This document shows, piece by piece, positions 35,267 through 44,041 of a stretch of 54,214 nt of DNA (position 1 is the stretch's first letter; each line of letters starts with the position of its first letter). A program made the position numbers and the translations under genes. This stretch comes from Cupriavidus basilensis OR16 (GTDB taxonomy: Bacteria > Pseudomonadota > Gammaproteobacteria > Burkholderiales > Burkholderiaceae). The notes below the pieces were generated by a model, which saw nothing but the letters and a program-made list of their open reading frames with translations, was not told the DNA's origin and ran no database searches. The stretch is from the NCBI RefSeq assembly GCF_000243095.1, contig NZ_AHJE01000172.1, positions 1 through 54,214 of the forward strand. Reading direction: 5' to 3'.

Positions 35267-37391
35267 CTAGGCGAAGGTCGCACGCCCCTGCGCCACCAGC
35301 CGCACCAGCAGTGGCGCGGGTGCCCAGTGCTCGCCGTGGATGGCATGCAACGCCCGGATCTTGTCGAGCGTGCAGCCCAGGCCGATGGTCTCGGCATGGA
35401 ACATTGGCCCGCCGCGCCAGGCAGGAAAGCCATAGCCATGCACGTACACCACGTCGATATCCGAGGCGCGCTGCGCGATGCCCTCCTCCAGGATGCGCGC
35501 GCCCTCGTTAACCAGTGCGAGCATGCAGCGCTCGACGATCTCCTCGTCACTCACGTCGCGGCGTTCGATGCCGGCCTCCGCCGCGCAGGCACGGATCAGC
35601 GCGTCGACCGCCGGATCGGGTAGCGGCGAGCGGCCGCCGGCTTCGTAGCGGTAGTAGCCCGCATTGGTCTTCTGGCCAAAGCGGCCTTGCTCGCAGATGC
35701 GGTCGGCCACCTTGGAGTAGCGCAGGTGCGCGGGCCGCGTCGGTGCGAGCCGCTTGCGCGTGGCCCAGTTGATATCCATGCCGGCAAGATCGGCCATGGC
35801 CAGCGGGCCCATGGCCATGCCAAAGCGCGTGAGCGCGCCGTCCACCTGTTGCGGGGATGCGCCCTCCTCCAGCAGGAAGCCGGCCTCGCGCCAGTATGGC
35901 GTGAGCATGCGGTTGCCGACAAAACCTTCGCACACGCGCACCAGCACCGGGATCTTGCCGATGGCCTGGGCCATCTTCATGCAGGTGGCGGTGACCTCCG
36001 GCGCGGTGCGCTCGCCCTGCACCACTTCCAGCAGCTTCATGACGTTGGCCGGGCTGAAGAAGTGCAGCCCGATCACATCTTGGGGGCGCGAAGTGGAGGC
36101 GGCGATCACGTCGATGCTAAGGCGCGAGGTATTGGTGGCGAGGATGGCGCCGGGCTTGCATAACGCGCCGAGCCGGGCGAACACGGCTTCTTTGACCGCC
36201 ATGTCCTCGAAGACCGCTTCGATGACCAGGTCGGCATCCGCCAGGGCAGCCTCGGCCAGCGTGGGCGTGATGCATGCCATGCGCTGCGCAATGCCCTGCG
36301 CCGTGAGCTTGCCCTTGGCTGCCGTGATCTCGTAGTTACGGCGGATCATGGCCAGTCCCCGATCCAGCGCGGCCTGCTGCTGTTCCAGCAAGGTCACCTG
36401 GATGCCGGCGTTGGCAAAGGCCATGGCAATGCCGGCGCCCATGGTGCCGGCGCCGAGAATGCCCACCCGCGCCACCGTGCGCAGCGATGCGCCTGCCGGC
36501 AGTGCTGCCACCTTGGGCGCCTCGCGTTCTGCGAAGAAGAGGTGGCGCAGCGCCTTCGATTCCGTGCCTGCCACGAGCTGGTCGAAGTGGCCTCGTTCGG
36601 CGTCGAGACCGGCGTCAATCGGCAGGCGCGTGGCGGCTTCCACGCAGGCAATGGCGGCGCGTTGCGCCAGCGCATTGCGCGCCTTGGCGCTAACCGCCGC
36701 GATGCGCGCCGCAAAGTCCACGCCAGCGGCATCGGCACAAGGCTTGCGCGCGATCACGGGATGGGTGCCCGGCAAACCCGCCACACGCTCGGCAAAGGCC
36801 ACGGCCGCGGCCAGCGGCTCGCCTCCGATCAGTGCGTCGGCCATGCCGAGCGCCACCGCCTTGTCGCCGCGCTCGGGCTTGCCGCCCTGGATCAGCGCCA
36901 GCGCCGCCGGTACGCCAATCAAGCGCGGCAGGCGCTGCGTGCCACCACCGCCCGGCACCAGCCCGAGGTTGACCTCCGGCAGCCCCAGGCTGGCGTCGGC
37001 GCTGGCGATGCGGTAGTGGCAGCCGAGGGCCAGTTCCATGCCGCCGCCCAGTGCCACGCCATGGATGGCCGGCAACCACCGGCTTGGCCGACCGCTCGAT
37101 GCGCGCGATCACCTGGCGCAGGGTGGGCTGCGCGCTGGCAGCCGGCGTATTGAACTGGCGGATATCCGCGCCACCACAGAACACCTTGCCGGCGCCGAGG
37201 ATCACGATTGCCGCCACGGCATCGTCTTGCGCGGCCAGCGCGATGCCGTCGAACAGGCCAAGGCGTACGGTGTCCCCCAGGCCGTTCACGGGCGGGTTAT
37301 CGAGCAACAGGATGGCGATGCGGCCTTGGCGGCCATATTGCACCGTAGCGGTGAGCGGAGTGAAGGCGGATGCCGAAGAACTGGACATCAT
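35267..37391 (-). pseudogene. Bifunctional enoyl-CoA hydratase/3-hydroxyacyl-CoA dehydrogenase (FadJ/FadB-like), frameshifted
   Basis: Crotonase domain first: GKVFCGGADIRQFN, then IERSAKPVVA, where the frame breaks. One frame over come IHGVALGGGMELALGCHYR and PEVNLGLVPGGGGTQRLPRLIG. The NAD-binding 3-hydroxyacyl-CoA dehydrogenase domain follows (VGILGAGTMGAGIAMAFANAG near residue 315), with two C-terminal 3HCDH domains. A single extra base at 37071-37074 (GCCGGCC for GCCGCC) explains the break. Repaired, it is about 700 aa, normal for the family. ATG 37391 is used, though a TTG at 37409 overlaps the thiolase-like stop. It would do hydration and NAD-linked oxidation of an acyl-CoA. Confidence 0.88.
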
Positions 37392-37405
37392 GGGATTGCG
37401 CGGGC

Positions 37406-38587
37406 TCAAAGCAAAGTGGAGAGAATGGCCGTAGCCTGGCTGGACAGTACGCCGCCATTGCCATGCACCAGCGCAATCTCAGCGTCCTTGACCTGGCGCG
37501 CGCCAGCCTCGCGGCGCAGCTGCGTGACGGCCTCGATCACCAGGAAGATGCTGTACATGCCCGGGTGGAGGCAGGACAACCCACCGCCATTGGTGTTCAT
37601 CGGAAACGCGCCGCCCGGCTCGATGCGCCCACCGGACACGAAGGCACCGCCTTCGCCCTTGGCGCAGAAGCCGAGATCCTCCAGGAACAGGATCGGGTTG
37701 ATGGTGAACGCATCGTAGAGCTCCACCACATCGATATCGTCCGGCCTCAGGCCCGCCTCGGCGAATGCCCTGCGCCCGGACTCCACGGCGGGCGTGACCG
37801 TCACATCGTCCATGCAGGAAATCTGCCGGTGCCAGTGAGCATGGCCGCAACCCAGCACATACACCGGGCTGGCGTGCAGGCCGCGCGCGCGGTCGGCCCG
37901 CGTGACCACGAAGGCGCCAGCGCCATCGGTGACCAGGCAGCAATCGCGCACCGTGAGCGGGTCCGAGATCATCTTCGCGTTGATGACGTCATCCATCGTA
38001 AGCGGGTCGCGCGAGAACGCGTCGGGATTGAGCTGCGCCCACTTGCGCGCGGCCACGGCCACCTCGGCCAGTTGCGCGCGCGTGGTGCCGTACTGGTGCA
38101 TGTGGCGCGCCGCGGCCAGCGCATAGCTGCTGGGCGGGTTGAAGGGCTTGTACGGGTGCTCGTAGGGCTGCGGGTCAAGCTCGGCCCGCATCTGGTTCTG
38201 GCGCGAGCTGCTCGGCGCGCTGCGCGGCGTGCTGCCGTAGCAGATCAGTACGTTGTCGCATTCGCCCGCCTCGATCGCCATGGCGGCAATCTTCAGGTCG
38301 GCGATAAACGACGAGCCGCCAAACATCGTGCTATCGGAGAATCTCGGCCGGATGCCGAGGTACTCGGCCATGCGCATCACCCACCACGGCGAGGTGAGGC
38401 TGGAGGTGATGATGCCGTCGATCTCCTGCATGCGCAGTCCGCTGGCCTTCACCGCGGCATGCGCTGCCTGCGCGATGATCTCCTGCTCGGTACGCCCGCC
38501 GGCGTGGCCAAGGCCGGCCAGCCCGGTGCCGAGGATGGCGATGGCGCCGCGCTGCGAGCCGGATGTGCCTCTGGTACTGCCCATCAT
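37406..38587 (-). CDS. Thiolase-fold protein (SCPx/Ltp type) lacking the usual nucleophile Cys
   Basis: 393 aa with a full thiolase fold: AILGTGLAGLG, then DSTMFGGSSFIADLKIAAMAI, VELYDAFTINPILF and EIALVHGNGG. Where catalytic thiolases have Cys in the N-terminal domain, this has FGGSS, so classical thiolysis is doubtful. Relatives paired with a DUF35 protein include the retro-aldolase Ltp2, which keeps the Tyr of the VELYD motif. ATG 38587 overlaps the DUF35 stop (ATGA), and a hydratase/dehydrogenase gene follows. It probably cleaves a 3-hydroxy- or 3-keto-acyl-CoA; which of these is open. Confidence 0.88.
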   Translation of the reverse strand: MMGSTRGTSGSQRGAIAILGTGLAGLGHAGGRTEQEIIAQAAHAAVKASGLRMQEIDGIITSSLTSPWWVMRMAEYLGIRPRFSDSTMFGGSSFIADLKIAAMAIEAGECDNVLICYGSTPRSAPSSSRQNQMRAELDPQPYEHPYKPFNPPSSYALAAARHMHQYGTTRAQLAEVAVAARKWAQLNPDAFSRDPLTMDDVINAKMISDPLTVRDCCLVTDGAGAFVVTRADRARGLHASPVYVLGCGHAHWHRQISCMDDVTVTPAVESGRRAFAEAGLRPDDIDVVELYDAFTINPILFLEDLGFCAKGEGGAFVSGGRIEPGGAFPMNTNGGGLSCLHPGMYSIFLVIEAVTQLRREAGARQVKDAEIALVHGNGGVLSSQATAILSTLL

Positions 38588-38973
38588 TGCGTCTCTCCCG
38601 GAACGAATACGAGCAACGGCCCGGCTTCCTCGTGCGCGACCTGCGCCTGCACGCGCATGCCGATGCGGACCGCATCCGGCGCGACGCCGGTGATGCGGCT
38701 CATCATCCTTGGCCCTTCGTCCAGGTCGACCAGGCAGACGTTGTAGTCGCCCTCCTTGCGGCGCACCGTGGTGGTGGAATACACGGTGGCGCGGCCCGAG
38801 GGCGCAAGCCATTCCAGCGCATCCGAGCCGCAGTGCGGGCAAAGCACGCGTGGAAAGAAGTGCCACCGGCCACAATCCGCGCAGCGCGGAATGGCGAAGC
38901 GGCCCTGGGCCAACTGCCCAAAGTAGAAGGCGTCCGCGCCCTGGGCGTCCTGTGTGGAGGATTCGTTTTGCAT
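38584..38973 (-). CDS. Zn-ribbon/OB-fold DUF35 protein
   Basis: 129 aa. N-terminal rubredoxin-like Zn ribbon CADCGRWHFFPRVLCPHCG (four Cys) followed by an OB-fold with GRATVYSTTTVRR and YNVCLVDLDEGPRMMSRI. DUF35 proteins bind thiolase-fold partners and acyl-CoA and form active aldolase or thiolase complexes. It overlaps the thiolase-like gene by 4 bp, so the two products probably form a complex. Confidence 0.92.
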   Translation of the reverse strand: MQNESSTQDAQGADAFYFGQLAQGRFAIPRCADCGRWHFFPRVLCPHCGSDALEWLAPSGRATVYSTTTVRRKEGDYNVCLVDLDEGPRMMSRITGVAPDAVRIGMRVQAQVAHEEAGPLLVFVPGETQ

Positions 38974-39025
38974 CGATATGGCTCCGCCCTTGCTAGTTCA
39001 CCTGCTCGTTCACCTGCCCACCCAC

Positions 39026-40030
39026 TTACTCGTCCACCTTCACGCCGGTGACCTGGACCGTGCGCTGCCACTTGGCCACCTCGGCCTCGACGTACTTGCG
39101 GAATGCCGCCGGCCCCAGCGTGCCCGCGGCTTCGGCGCTTTGCTTGCGCAGCTTGGCCGCCATCTCCGGCGAGCTCATGATGCGGTTGGCCTCCTGGTTC
39201 AGCCGCGCCACGATCTCCGGCGACGTGCCGGCCGGTGCGTACAAACCCAGCCAGGTGTAGAGGTCATAGTTCTTGAAACCGGCTTCTGCAATCGTCGGCA
39301 GATCTGGAAACAGCTTGCTGCGTTCCGCGCTGGTGACCGCGATCGGACGCAGCTTGCCGGCCGCGATAAACGCCGACACGCTCATGGAATCCTGGAACAC
39401 CATCGGAATCTGCCCCGCCACCACATCGTTGGTCGACGGCGACGCGCCCTTGTACGGCACATGCACCAGCGGCACGCCCGCCACCTGCCGGAACAGCTCG
39501 CCGGCAAGGTGCGTGGAGCCGCCGACCCCGGCCGAGCCATAAGGCACGCTGGGCTGCGATTTAGCCCACTTGATGAATTCCGGCAACGTCCTGGCCGGCA
39601 CCGATGGGTTCACCACCAGCATGTTCGGCGCCTTGGCGATCAATGCGATCGGCTCGAAATCCTTCACCGGCTGGTAGCGCACGTTCTTCTGCACGGCCGG
39701 CCCGATCACATGGCCGGTCGCGCTAAGCAGCAGCGTGTAACCATCGTTGGGCTTGCGCGCCACATACTCGGTGGCGATCTGCCCGGCGGCGCCGGGACGG
39801 TTCTCCACCACAAAGCTCTGCTTGAACGCCTGCGTCAGTTCGGCCGCCAGCAAACGCCCCACGATATCGGTCATGCCGCCGGGCGCGAATGCCACCACGA
39901 TGGTGACAGGCTTGCTGGGATACGCGTCCGGCTGGGCCAGCGCGGGCGTGGAGGCCGCCAGGGAGATCAGGGAACTAATGACGCTGCCGCACAAGGCGAG
40001 CAGGCGCGGGCGGGCCTGAATGGATTTCAC
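39026..40030 (-). CDS. Bug/TctC-type periplasmic solute receptor
   Basis: 334 aa from GTG at 40030, which has CCGGAGAC 4-6 bp upstream. Signal peptide ending ALA-Q, then PSKPVTIVVAFAPGGMTDIVGR, VVENRPGAAGQ and LPTIAEAGFKNYDLYTWLG. It is first in the leftward operon leading to the DUF35, thiolase-like and hydratase/dehydrogenase genes, so its ligand is probably the acid those enzymes degrade. No CoA-ligase is in this operon. Confidence 0.93.
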   Translation of the reverse strand: MKSIQARPRLLALCGSVISSLISLAASTPALAQPDAYPSKPVTIVVAFAPGGMTDIVGRLLAAELTQAFKQSFVVENRPGAAGQIATEYVARKPNDGYTLLLSATGHVIGPAVQKNVRYQPVKDFEPIALIAKAPNMLVVNPSVPARTLPEFIKWAKSQPSVPYGSAGVGGSTHLAGELFRQVAGVPLVHVPYKGASPSTNDVVAGQIPMVFQDSMSVSAFIAAGKLRPIAVTSAERSKLFPDLPTIAEAGFKNYDLYTWLGLYAPAGTSPEIVARLNQEANRIMSSPEMAAKLRKQSAEAAGTLGPAAFRKYVEAEVAKWQRTVQVTGVKVDE

Positions 40031-40230
40031 GATGTCTCCGGTCTTTCGTTCTTGTGTGCCGCCGCCTGGTCGACAAGAGGCGGAGAAATCCGCCATCGAT
40101 GGCTTGGGGCTGCCGGCCAGTATATTTTTGTGGCCGGAGCCCGGCCATCCGAAAGATTCGAATCACCGGTTCGTGGAATTGGAACGCTTGGGGGGTTATC
40201 AGACCCGGCGGGCGCCTGGCCATTGCTCCG

Positions 40231-40769
40231 TCATGCCGGCATTCCGGCCAGCTTTCGGGACTGCCACCGTACACCTTCGAGGATTGCGTCGGCCAGGTCC
40301 GCGGGGAAACCCGCCGGCAGGCCGGCCGCGACCTTGGACAGCACCAAGTCCATTGCGGCGATCAGTTCTTCGATAAGCGCTTCGACGCCCTGCGTGCTCA
40401 AGCCGACCTGCCGGCCTTGTGCAAGCCAGTGCCTGCGGCGTATCTGCCCAATCAGGTAGTAGTTCTCGTTGCCGCGAACCGAGCAGTTCGAACGGCGTGA
40501 CGCCGCTGGTCCGGAAGCGTTGCGCAAGGCGACGCCGAATGGCATCGCTGTCCGGCAGCAGATTGCCGAAAAAATCGGTGACGATGCTGCCCTTGTAGGG
40601 CGCATTGGCCGGCAGGAATGGGAGGGACAGGGAAAGCGGGCGCCCTTGCTCGTCCTGGATCCACTCGTCAAAGTAGGTCAGCGACTCCACCTGCGCGCGT
40701 TCCCAGATGCCGACCGGGACGCCGTTCATCCAGATCTGCAGCCTTTTGCTTGTGTGAGCGGCGCCCCAT
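40231..40769 (-). pseudogene. hipA: HipA-type toxin kinase, large internal deletion
   Basis: The N-terminal HipA domain is readable (MNGVPVGIWERAQVESLTYFD, SLPFLPANAPYKG, FFGNLLPDSDAIRRRLAQRF, FELLG). After that the frame changes and jumps to the C-terminal end (NYYLIGQIRRRHW, FPADLADAILEGV, KLAGMPA). About 240 residues are gone, including the whole kinase core and its catalytic Asp. The natural start at 40769, 2 bp after hipB, also needs one base removed from a GGGG run to reach this frame. The toxin cannot phosphorylate its target. Confidence 0.82.
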
Positions 40770-40771
40770 GC

Positions 40772-41143
40772 CTACCAAGCCTCGCGCCGCTTCGGCGCGG
40801 CGGGCGCGATCGCCTTCGCGCGCTTGGGCTTGGCGGGGGCGGCGCTATCTTGCGCCACCAGAGCAGTCGCCGCGGTGCCTTGTCGCGGCGCCGACTGATA
40901 AGCGCCGGGAGGCATGGCGGCCTGTGAGGCTATCGGACTCAATACCAGTTCCACCCCAAGAACTTGCAGGGTCCGGTACAGGCGCTCGATGCTGGCCGCG
41001 GCGGGGTTGGCCTCCAGTTGGGCGTATGACTGCTGCGTGATACCCAGCTTTGCTGCAACCTCCGCCTGCGTCAGGTGATTGGCCTTGCGAAAGCCTTGCA
41101 GGATGGGACGTAGCTGGCTGATGGCTTTGATGGGATAGTCCAT
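40772..41143 (-). CDS. hipB: HipB-type antitoxin / Xre-family DNA-binding protein
   Basis: 123 aa. The helix-turn-helix is QLRPILQGFRKANHLTQAEVAAKLGITQQSYAQLE, followed by a HipB-like strand (LQVLGVELVLSPI) and an Ala/Pro/Lys-rich tail. ATG 41143 has CGGAGA upstream and is preferred over the more distal start. In intact pairs HipB neutralises HipA and represses the operon; here its partner is destroyed. A pair of inverted boxes lies just upstream. Confidence 0.88.
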   Translation of the reverse strand: MDYPIKAISQLRPILQGFRKANHLTQAEVAAKLGITQQSYAQLEANPAAASIERLYRTLQVLGVELVLSPIASQAAMPPGAYQSAPRQGTAATALVAQDSAAPAKPKRAKAIAPAAPKRREAW

Positions 41144-41194
41144 GGCGATCTCCGGCACATGCTATTTAGCCAACAAAGTCTAGCCAGTAAAAAC

Positions 41195-41247
41195 GGAATA
41201 CAGGTTAAACAATGTAAATTTGAAATACAAGTTATGTACTGTATTCC
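41195..41247. promoter_or_regulatory. Candidate HipB operator pair
   Basis: GGAATACAG at 41195-41203 and CTGTATTCC at 41239-41247 are perfect inverse copies in an AT-rich region 52-104 bp upstream of hipB. A further AAATACA half-site lies between. Spaced dyads of this kind are typical of HipB autoregulation. Confidence 0.6.
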
Positions 41248-41255
41248 ATCTAAGC

Positions 41256-41630
41256 TCATCCCCCGGTAAACAACTGGCTCGGCGCGATATACACGCGGAT
41301 CCCCCTGGCCTGCGCCACATCCGGGAAGATGGTCCTCATCTCGACCGAAGTGCCGCCGATGGCCTCCAGGAACGTCCAGCCGACGGTCTTGTCGCCGGCG
41401 CGGAAGGCCACCGATTCACCGGAGGCCACGCTCACGTAGTTCATGCCCGGGGCAAGCGTGACAGTGCGGGTCGTCGTGCTCACGTCGGCGGGACTGCCGA
41501 ACAGGGCGGCGACACGGGTTGCCTTATTGGCCGGCGTGGGCGCCGTGGCGCTCCAGGCGGAGGGACTGGCGGAGGCGATGCCGAGGAGGGAGAGTGCCAG
41601 AGCGGCGGCGAGCGTTTGCTTCTTGTTCAT
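41256..41630 (-). CDS. CzcE-family periplasmic metal-resistance protein
   Basis: 124 aa: signal peptide (MNKKQTLAAALALSLLGIAS), then ALFGSPADVSTTTRTVTLAPGMNYVSVASGESVAFRAGDKTVGWTF and VRVYIAPSQLFTGG-like end (RVYIAPSQLFTG). This matches the CzcE fold, small copper- or zinc-binding periplasmic proteins known from Cupriavidus metal-resistance clusters. No czc efflux genes are adjacent. Metal specificity is not shown. Confidence 0.8.
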   Translation of the reverse strand: MNKKQTLAAALALSLLGIASASPSAWSATAPTPANKATRVAALFGSPADVSTTTRTVTLAPGMNYVSVASGESVAFRAGDKTVGWTFLEAIGGTSVEMRTIFPDVAQARGIRVYIAPSQLFTGG

Positions 41631-41763
41631 CGTTTTTCCTTGTGCCTACCCTTGTCAAATTTGGGTACACGAGGAAAGTGTAGCGACGATGAATTTATTC
41701 TAAAAATGATATATTCCGCCAAAATGCAGTCGCTTTTTTCATGGATGGCGGCAATGCCCGCAA

Positions 41764-42690
41764 CTACACCACAGGCGCGCCATCCTCCCGCGTGGCGGCA
41801 ACACGCGGGTCGCTGAGCAGGAATTGCACGAACGCCGCCGTGAAGGACGGCAGCTTGCCTTCGGCGCGCACGATCAGGTTCAGCTCGCGGCGGGCCCAGG
41901 TCTCCGCCAGGCGCACGCCGGCTATCCTCGCCTCACGCAGGGCCGTCGCGGCCACGCTGCGCGGTACCAGCGCCACGCCCACGCCGGCTTCGACCAGCGA
42001 CAACGCGGCCTCGAAGCTGTGGGCGTGCAGCCGCACGTTGGGGCTTTTGCCGGCGCGCTGCGCCATGTCGCGCAAGAAAAGGAAGTTGCTGCTGGCGCGG
42101 CTCATGCAGACGAAATCGAAATCCAGCGCAGCGCCAAAGCGCAACTCGGCCTGGCGCGCCAGCGGATGGCCGTTGGGCACCGCCAGGATCAGTTCGTCCA
42201 CCGCGTAGCGCACGGCGCGCACCTCGCTGGCATCGATGTCGCCGGCCAGGATGCCGATATCGGCCTCCTGCGCGGCCACGGCGGAGGGAATCGCCTGGCT
42301 GGCGCGCTCTTCCAGGTCGATGTTGACGTCCGGGTTGGCGGCCAGGAAGCGGCTTACGCTGGGGATGATGAAGCCATTGAGCGAACTGCTATTGGCCAGC
42401 AGCCGGATATGGCCCTTGAGCCCAGCGGAAAAGCGACCGACTTCGCCATGCATGCGCTCCACGCCGCGCAGCAGTTCGCGCACGTGCACCAGCAAGGTTT
42501 CCCCGGCGGGCGTGAGCTCCATGCCGCGCGCGCTGCGCACGAACAAGGCGGTGCCCATCGCATGCTCGAGATTCTTGAGGCGGTAGCTGGCGGCGGATGC
42601 CGTGATGTGGATAGCGGAAGCACCGCTGGAAAGGCTCTGTGCTTCGGCAATCGCCTGGAACAGGCGCAGGTCGGTGAGCTCGTAGCGCAC
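41764..42690 (-). CDS. LysR-family transcriptional regulator
   Basis: 308 aa from GTG at 42690, with GGAGA upstream. N-terminal winged helix (LRLFQAIAEAQSLSSGASAIHITASAASYRLKNLE) and linker helix, then a substrate-binding domain with GHIRLLANSSSLNGFIIPSVSRFL. It lies between the ohr and czcE genes on the same strand, and no target operon is obvious. Confidence 0.9.
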   Translation of the reverse strand: MRYELTDLRLFQAIAEAQSLSSGASAIHITASAASYRLKNLEHAMGTALFVRSARGMELTPAGETLLVHVRELLRGVERMHGEVGRFSAGLKGHIRLLANSSSLNGFIIPSVSRFLAANPDVNIDLEERASQAIPSAVAAQEADIGILAGDIDASEVRAVRYAVDELILAVPNGHPLARQAELRFGAALDFDFVCMSRASSNFLFLRDMAQRAGKSPNVRLHAHSFEAALSLVEAGVGVALVPRSVAATALREARIAGVRLAETWARRELNLIVRAEGKLPSFTAAFVQFLLSDPRVAATREDGAPVV

Positions 42691-42839
42691 TGTGTCTCCG
42701 TGGGGCTGTGTTGTTGTTTCGCCATTTGCTGCCTGGGACAGCGCGCGAGACAAGCCCCCCGGCCCCGCGTGCAAGGATTGCGCATTTTAGAGCATCGCGC
42801 GGGGCCGGCCCCGGGGACTCCGGGGATCTGGATGCGTGC

Positions 42840-43265
42840 TTAGGCCAGCGTCAGGCGCACGTCGATGTTGCCACGCGTGGCATTCGAGTACGGGCAGACC
42901 ACGTGGGCCTTGTCGACCAGGTCTTGCGCAACGGCGCGGTCCAGCCCCGGCAGGGCGATGTTCAGGTCCACCTCGATGCCAAACCCGGTGGGGATGGCGC
43001 CGATGCCGACCTGGCCGGTGATGGCGGTGTCAGCGGGCAGTGCCACCTTGTCACGCGCCGCCACGAACTTCAGGGCGCCGAGGAAGCAAGCCGAGTAGCC
43101 AGCCGCGAACAGTTGTTCCGGGTTGGTGCCGGCACCACCCGCGCCGCCCAGCTCGCGCGGGGTGGCCAGCTTGATATCCAGCGCGCCATCGGACGACACG
43201 GCGCGGCCGTCACGGCCTCCGGTTGCGGTGGCGGAAGCACGGTAGAGGACTTTTTCGATCGACAT
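42840..43265 (-). CDS. ohr: Organic hydroperoxide resistance protein Ohr
   Basis: 141 aa, normal Ohr length. The catalytic cysteines are Cys60 (AAGYSACFLGAL) and Cys124 (HVVCPYSNATRGN), with the supporting Arg18 and Glu50. It reduces organic and fatty-acid hydroperoxides using lipoylated proteins, in the cytoplasm. ATG 43265 has AGGAG 7 bp upstream. The ohrR regulator lies upstream, with twin AT-rich palindromes between them. Confidence 0.96.
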   Translation of the reverse strand: MSIEKVLYRASATATGGRDGRAVSSDGALDIKLATPRELGGAGGAGTNPEQLFAAGYSACFLGALKFVAARDKVALPADTAITGQVGIGAIPTGFGIEVDLNIALPGLDRAVAQDLVDKAHVVCPYSNATRGNIDVRLTLA

Positions 43266-43336
43266 GATGACACTCCTGGCTAGTGATAAAAACCGGCTCA
43301 TCGAGCCTTCGGTTGAAGAAAGCCTGTTCGCTTTCC

Positions 43337-43362
43337 CTATTAAATAGCTAACTATTAAATAG
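43337..43362. promoter_or_regulatory. Twin OhrR operator candidates
   Basis: CTATTAAATAG occurs twice (43337-43347 and 43352-43362), each a palindrome around a central A, with centres 15 bp apart. They lie about 70-100 bp upstream of ohr, in an AT-rich promoter stretch that also has TATATATTAG. The likely binder is the adjacent OhrR. Confidence 0.65.
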
Positions 43363-43450
43363 CACGCTATATATTAGACAATAAAGATGGGCTGTCAAGT
43401 TGTTCAGCCCGCCTTCAGCCGTCGCTCCAATCGCGCCGGCGCTTTGATCC

Positions 43451-43948
43451 TTACCCGCCGGCCGCTGTGGCGAAACTCTCGCGCAGCTGGTCCAGCTCCG
43501 TCTTCACCGCCATCACCTGATCGACGCTGCAGCCAGAGGCACACAGCACCGCCCGGGGCACCGCCTCAGCCTGCTCCTTGAGCGCATGGCCTTCGGCGGT
43601 CAGCGTGACAATGACCTGCCGTTCGTCGGCAACGGCACGTTCACGCCGCAGCAGTTGCTGCGCTTCCATGCGCTTGAGCAGCGGGGTCAGCGTGGCCGAA
43701 TCCAGATGCAGGCGGCCACCGATTTCCGAGACGGTCAGGCCATCGGCCTCCCATAGCACCATCATCACCAGATACTGCGGATACGTCAGGCCCAGCGGCG
43801 CCAGGAGCTTGCGGTACAGCTTGTTCAGCGCAAGCGACGTGGCATACACGGAAAAGCAGAACTGCTGGCCCAGCAGCAACGCCGAAGCGGCATTTGCCGC
43901 GGCGCCAGGTGCTGCCTGCTTGGTCCGGGAGGTGCGTTTCGTGTCCAT
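43451..43948 (-). CDS. ohrR: MarR-family organic-peroxide sensor OhrR
   Basis: 165 aa. The N-terminal redox Cys31 in QQFCFSVYATSLALNKLYRKLL is diagnostic, followed by LTYPQYLVMMVLWE and the wing DERQVIVTLTAEG. Two more cysteines near the C-terminus (Cys136, Cys140) fit the two-Cys mechanism, with disulfide formation on peroxide exposure and release from DNA. It is transcribed toward ohr and presumably represses it. Confidence 0.95.
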   Translation of the reverse strand: MDTKRTSRTKQAAPGAAANAASALLLGQQFCFSVYATSLALNKLYRKLLAPLGLTYPQYLVMMVLWEADGLTVSEIGGRLHLDSATLTPLLKRMEAQQLLRRERAVADERQVIVTLTAEGHALKEQAEAVPRAVLCASGCSVDQVMAVKTELDQLRESFATAAGG

Positions 43949-44041
43949 GGGCTGAAATATACATAGCGCACGATTCAATTGCAAGCTATTTTTAATGAGT
44001 ACATTAACGCATATCTGAGCATCTGCACCCGGCGCTGCGGC

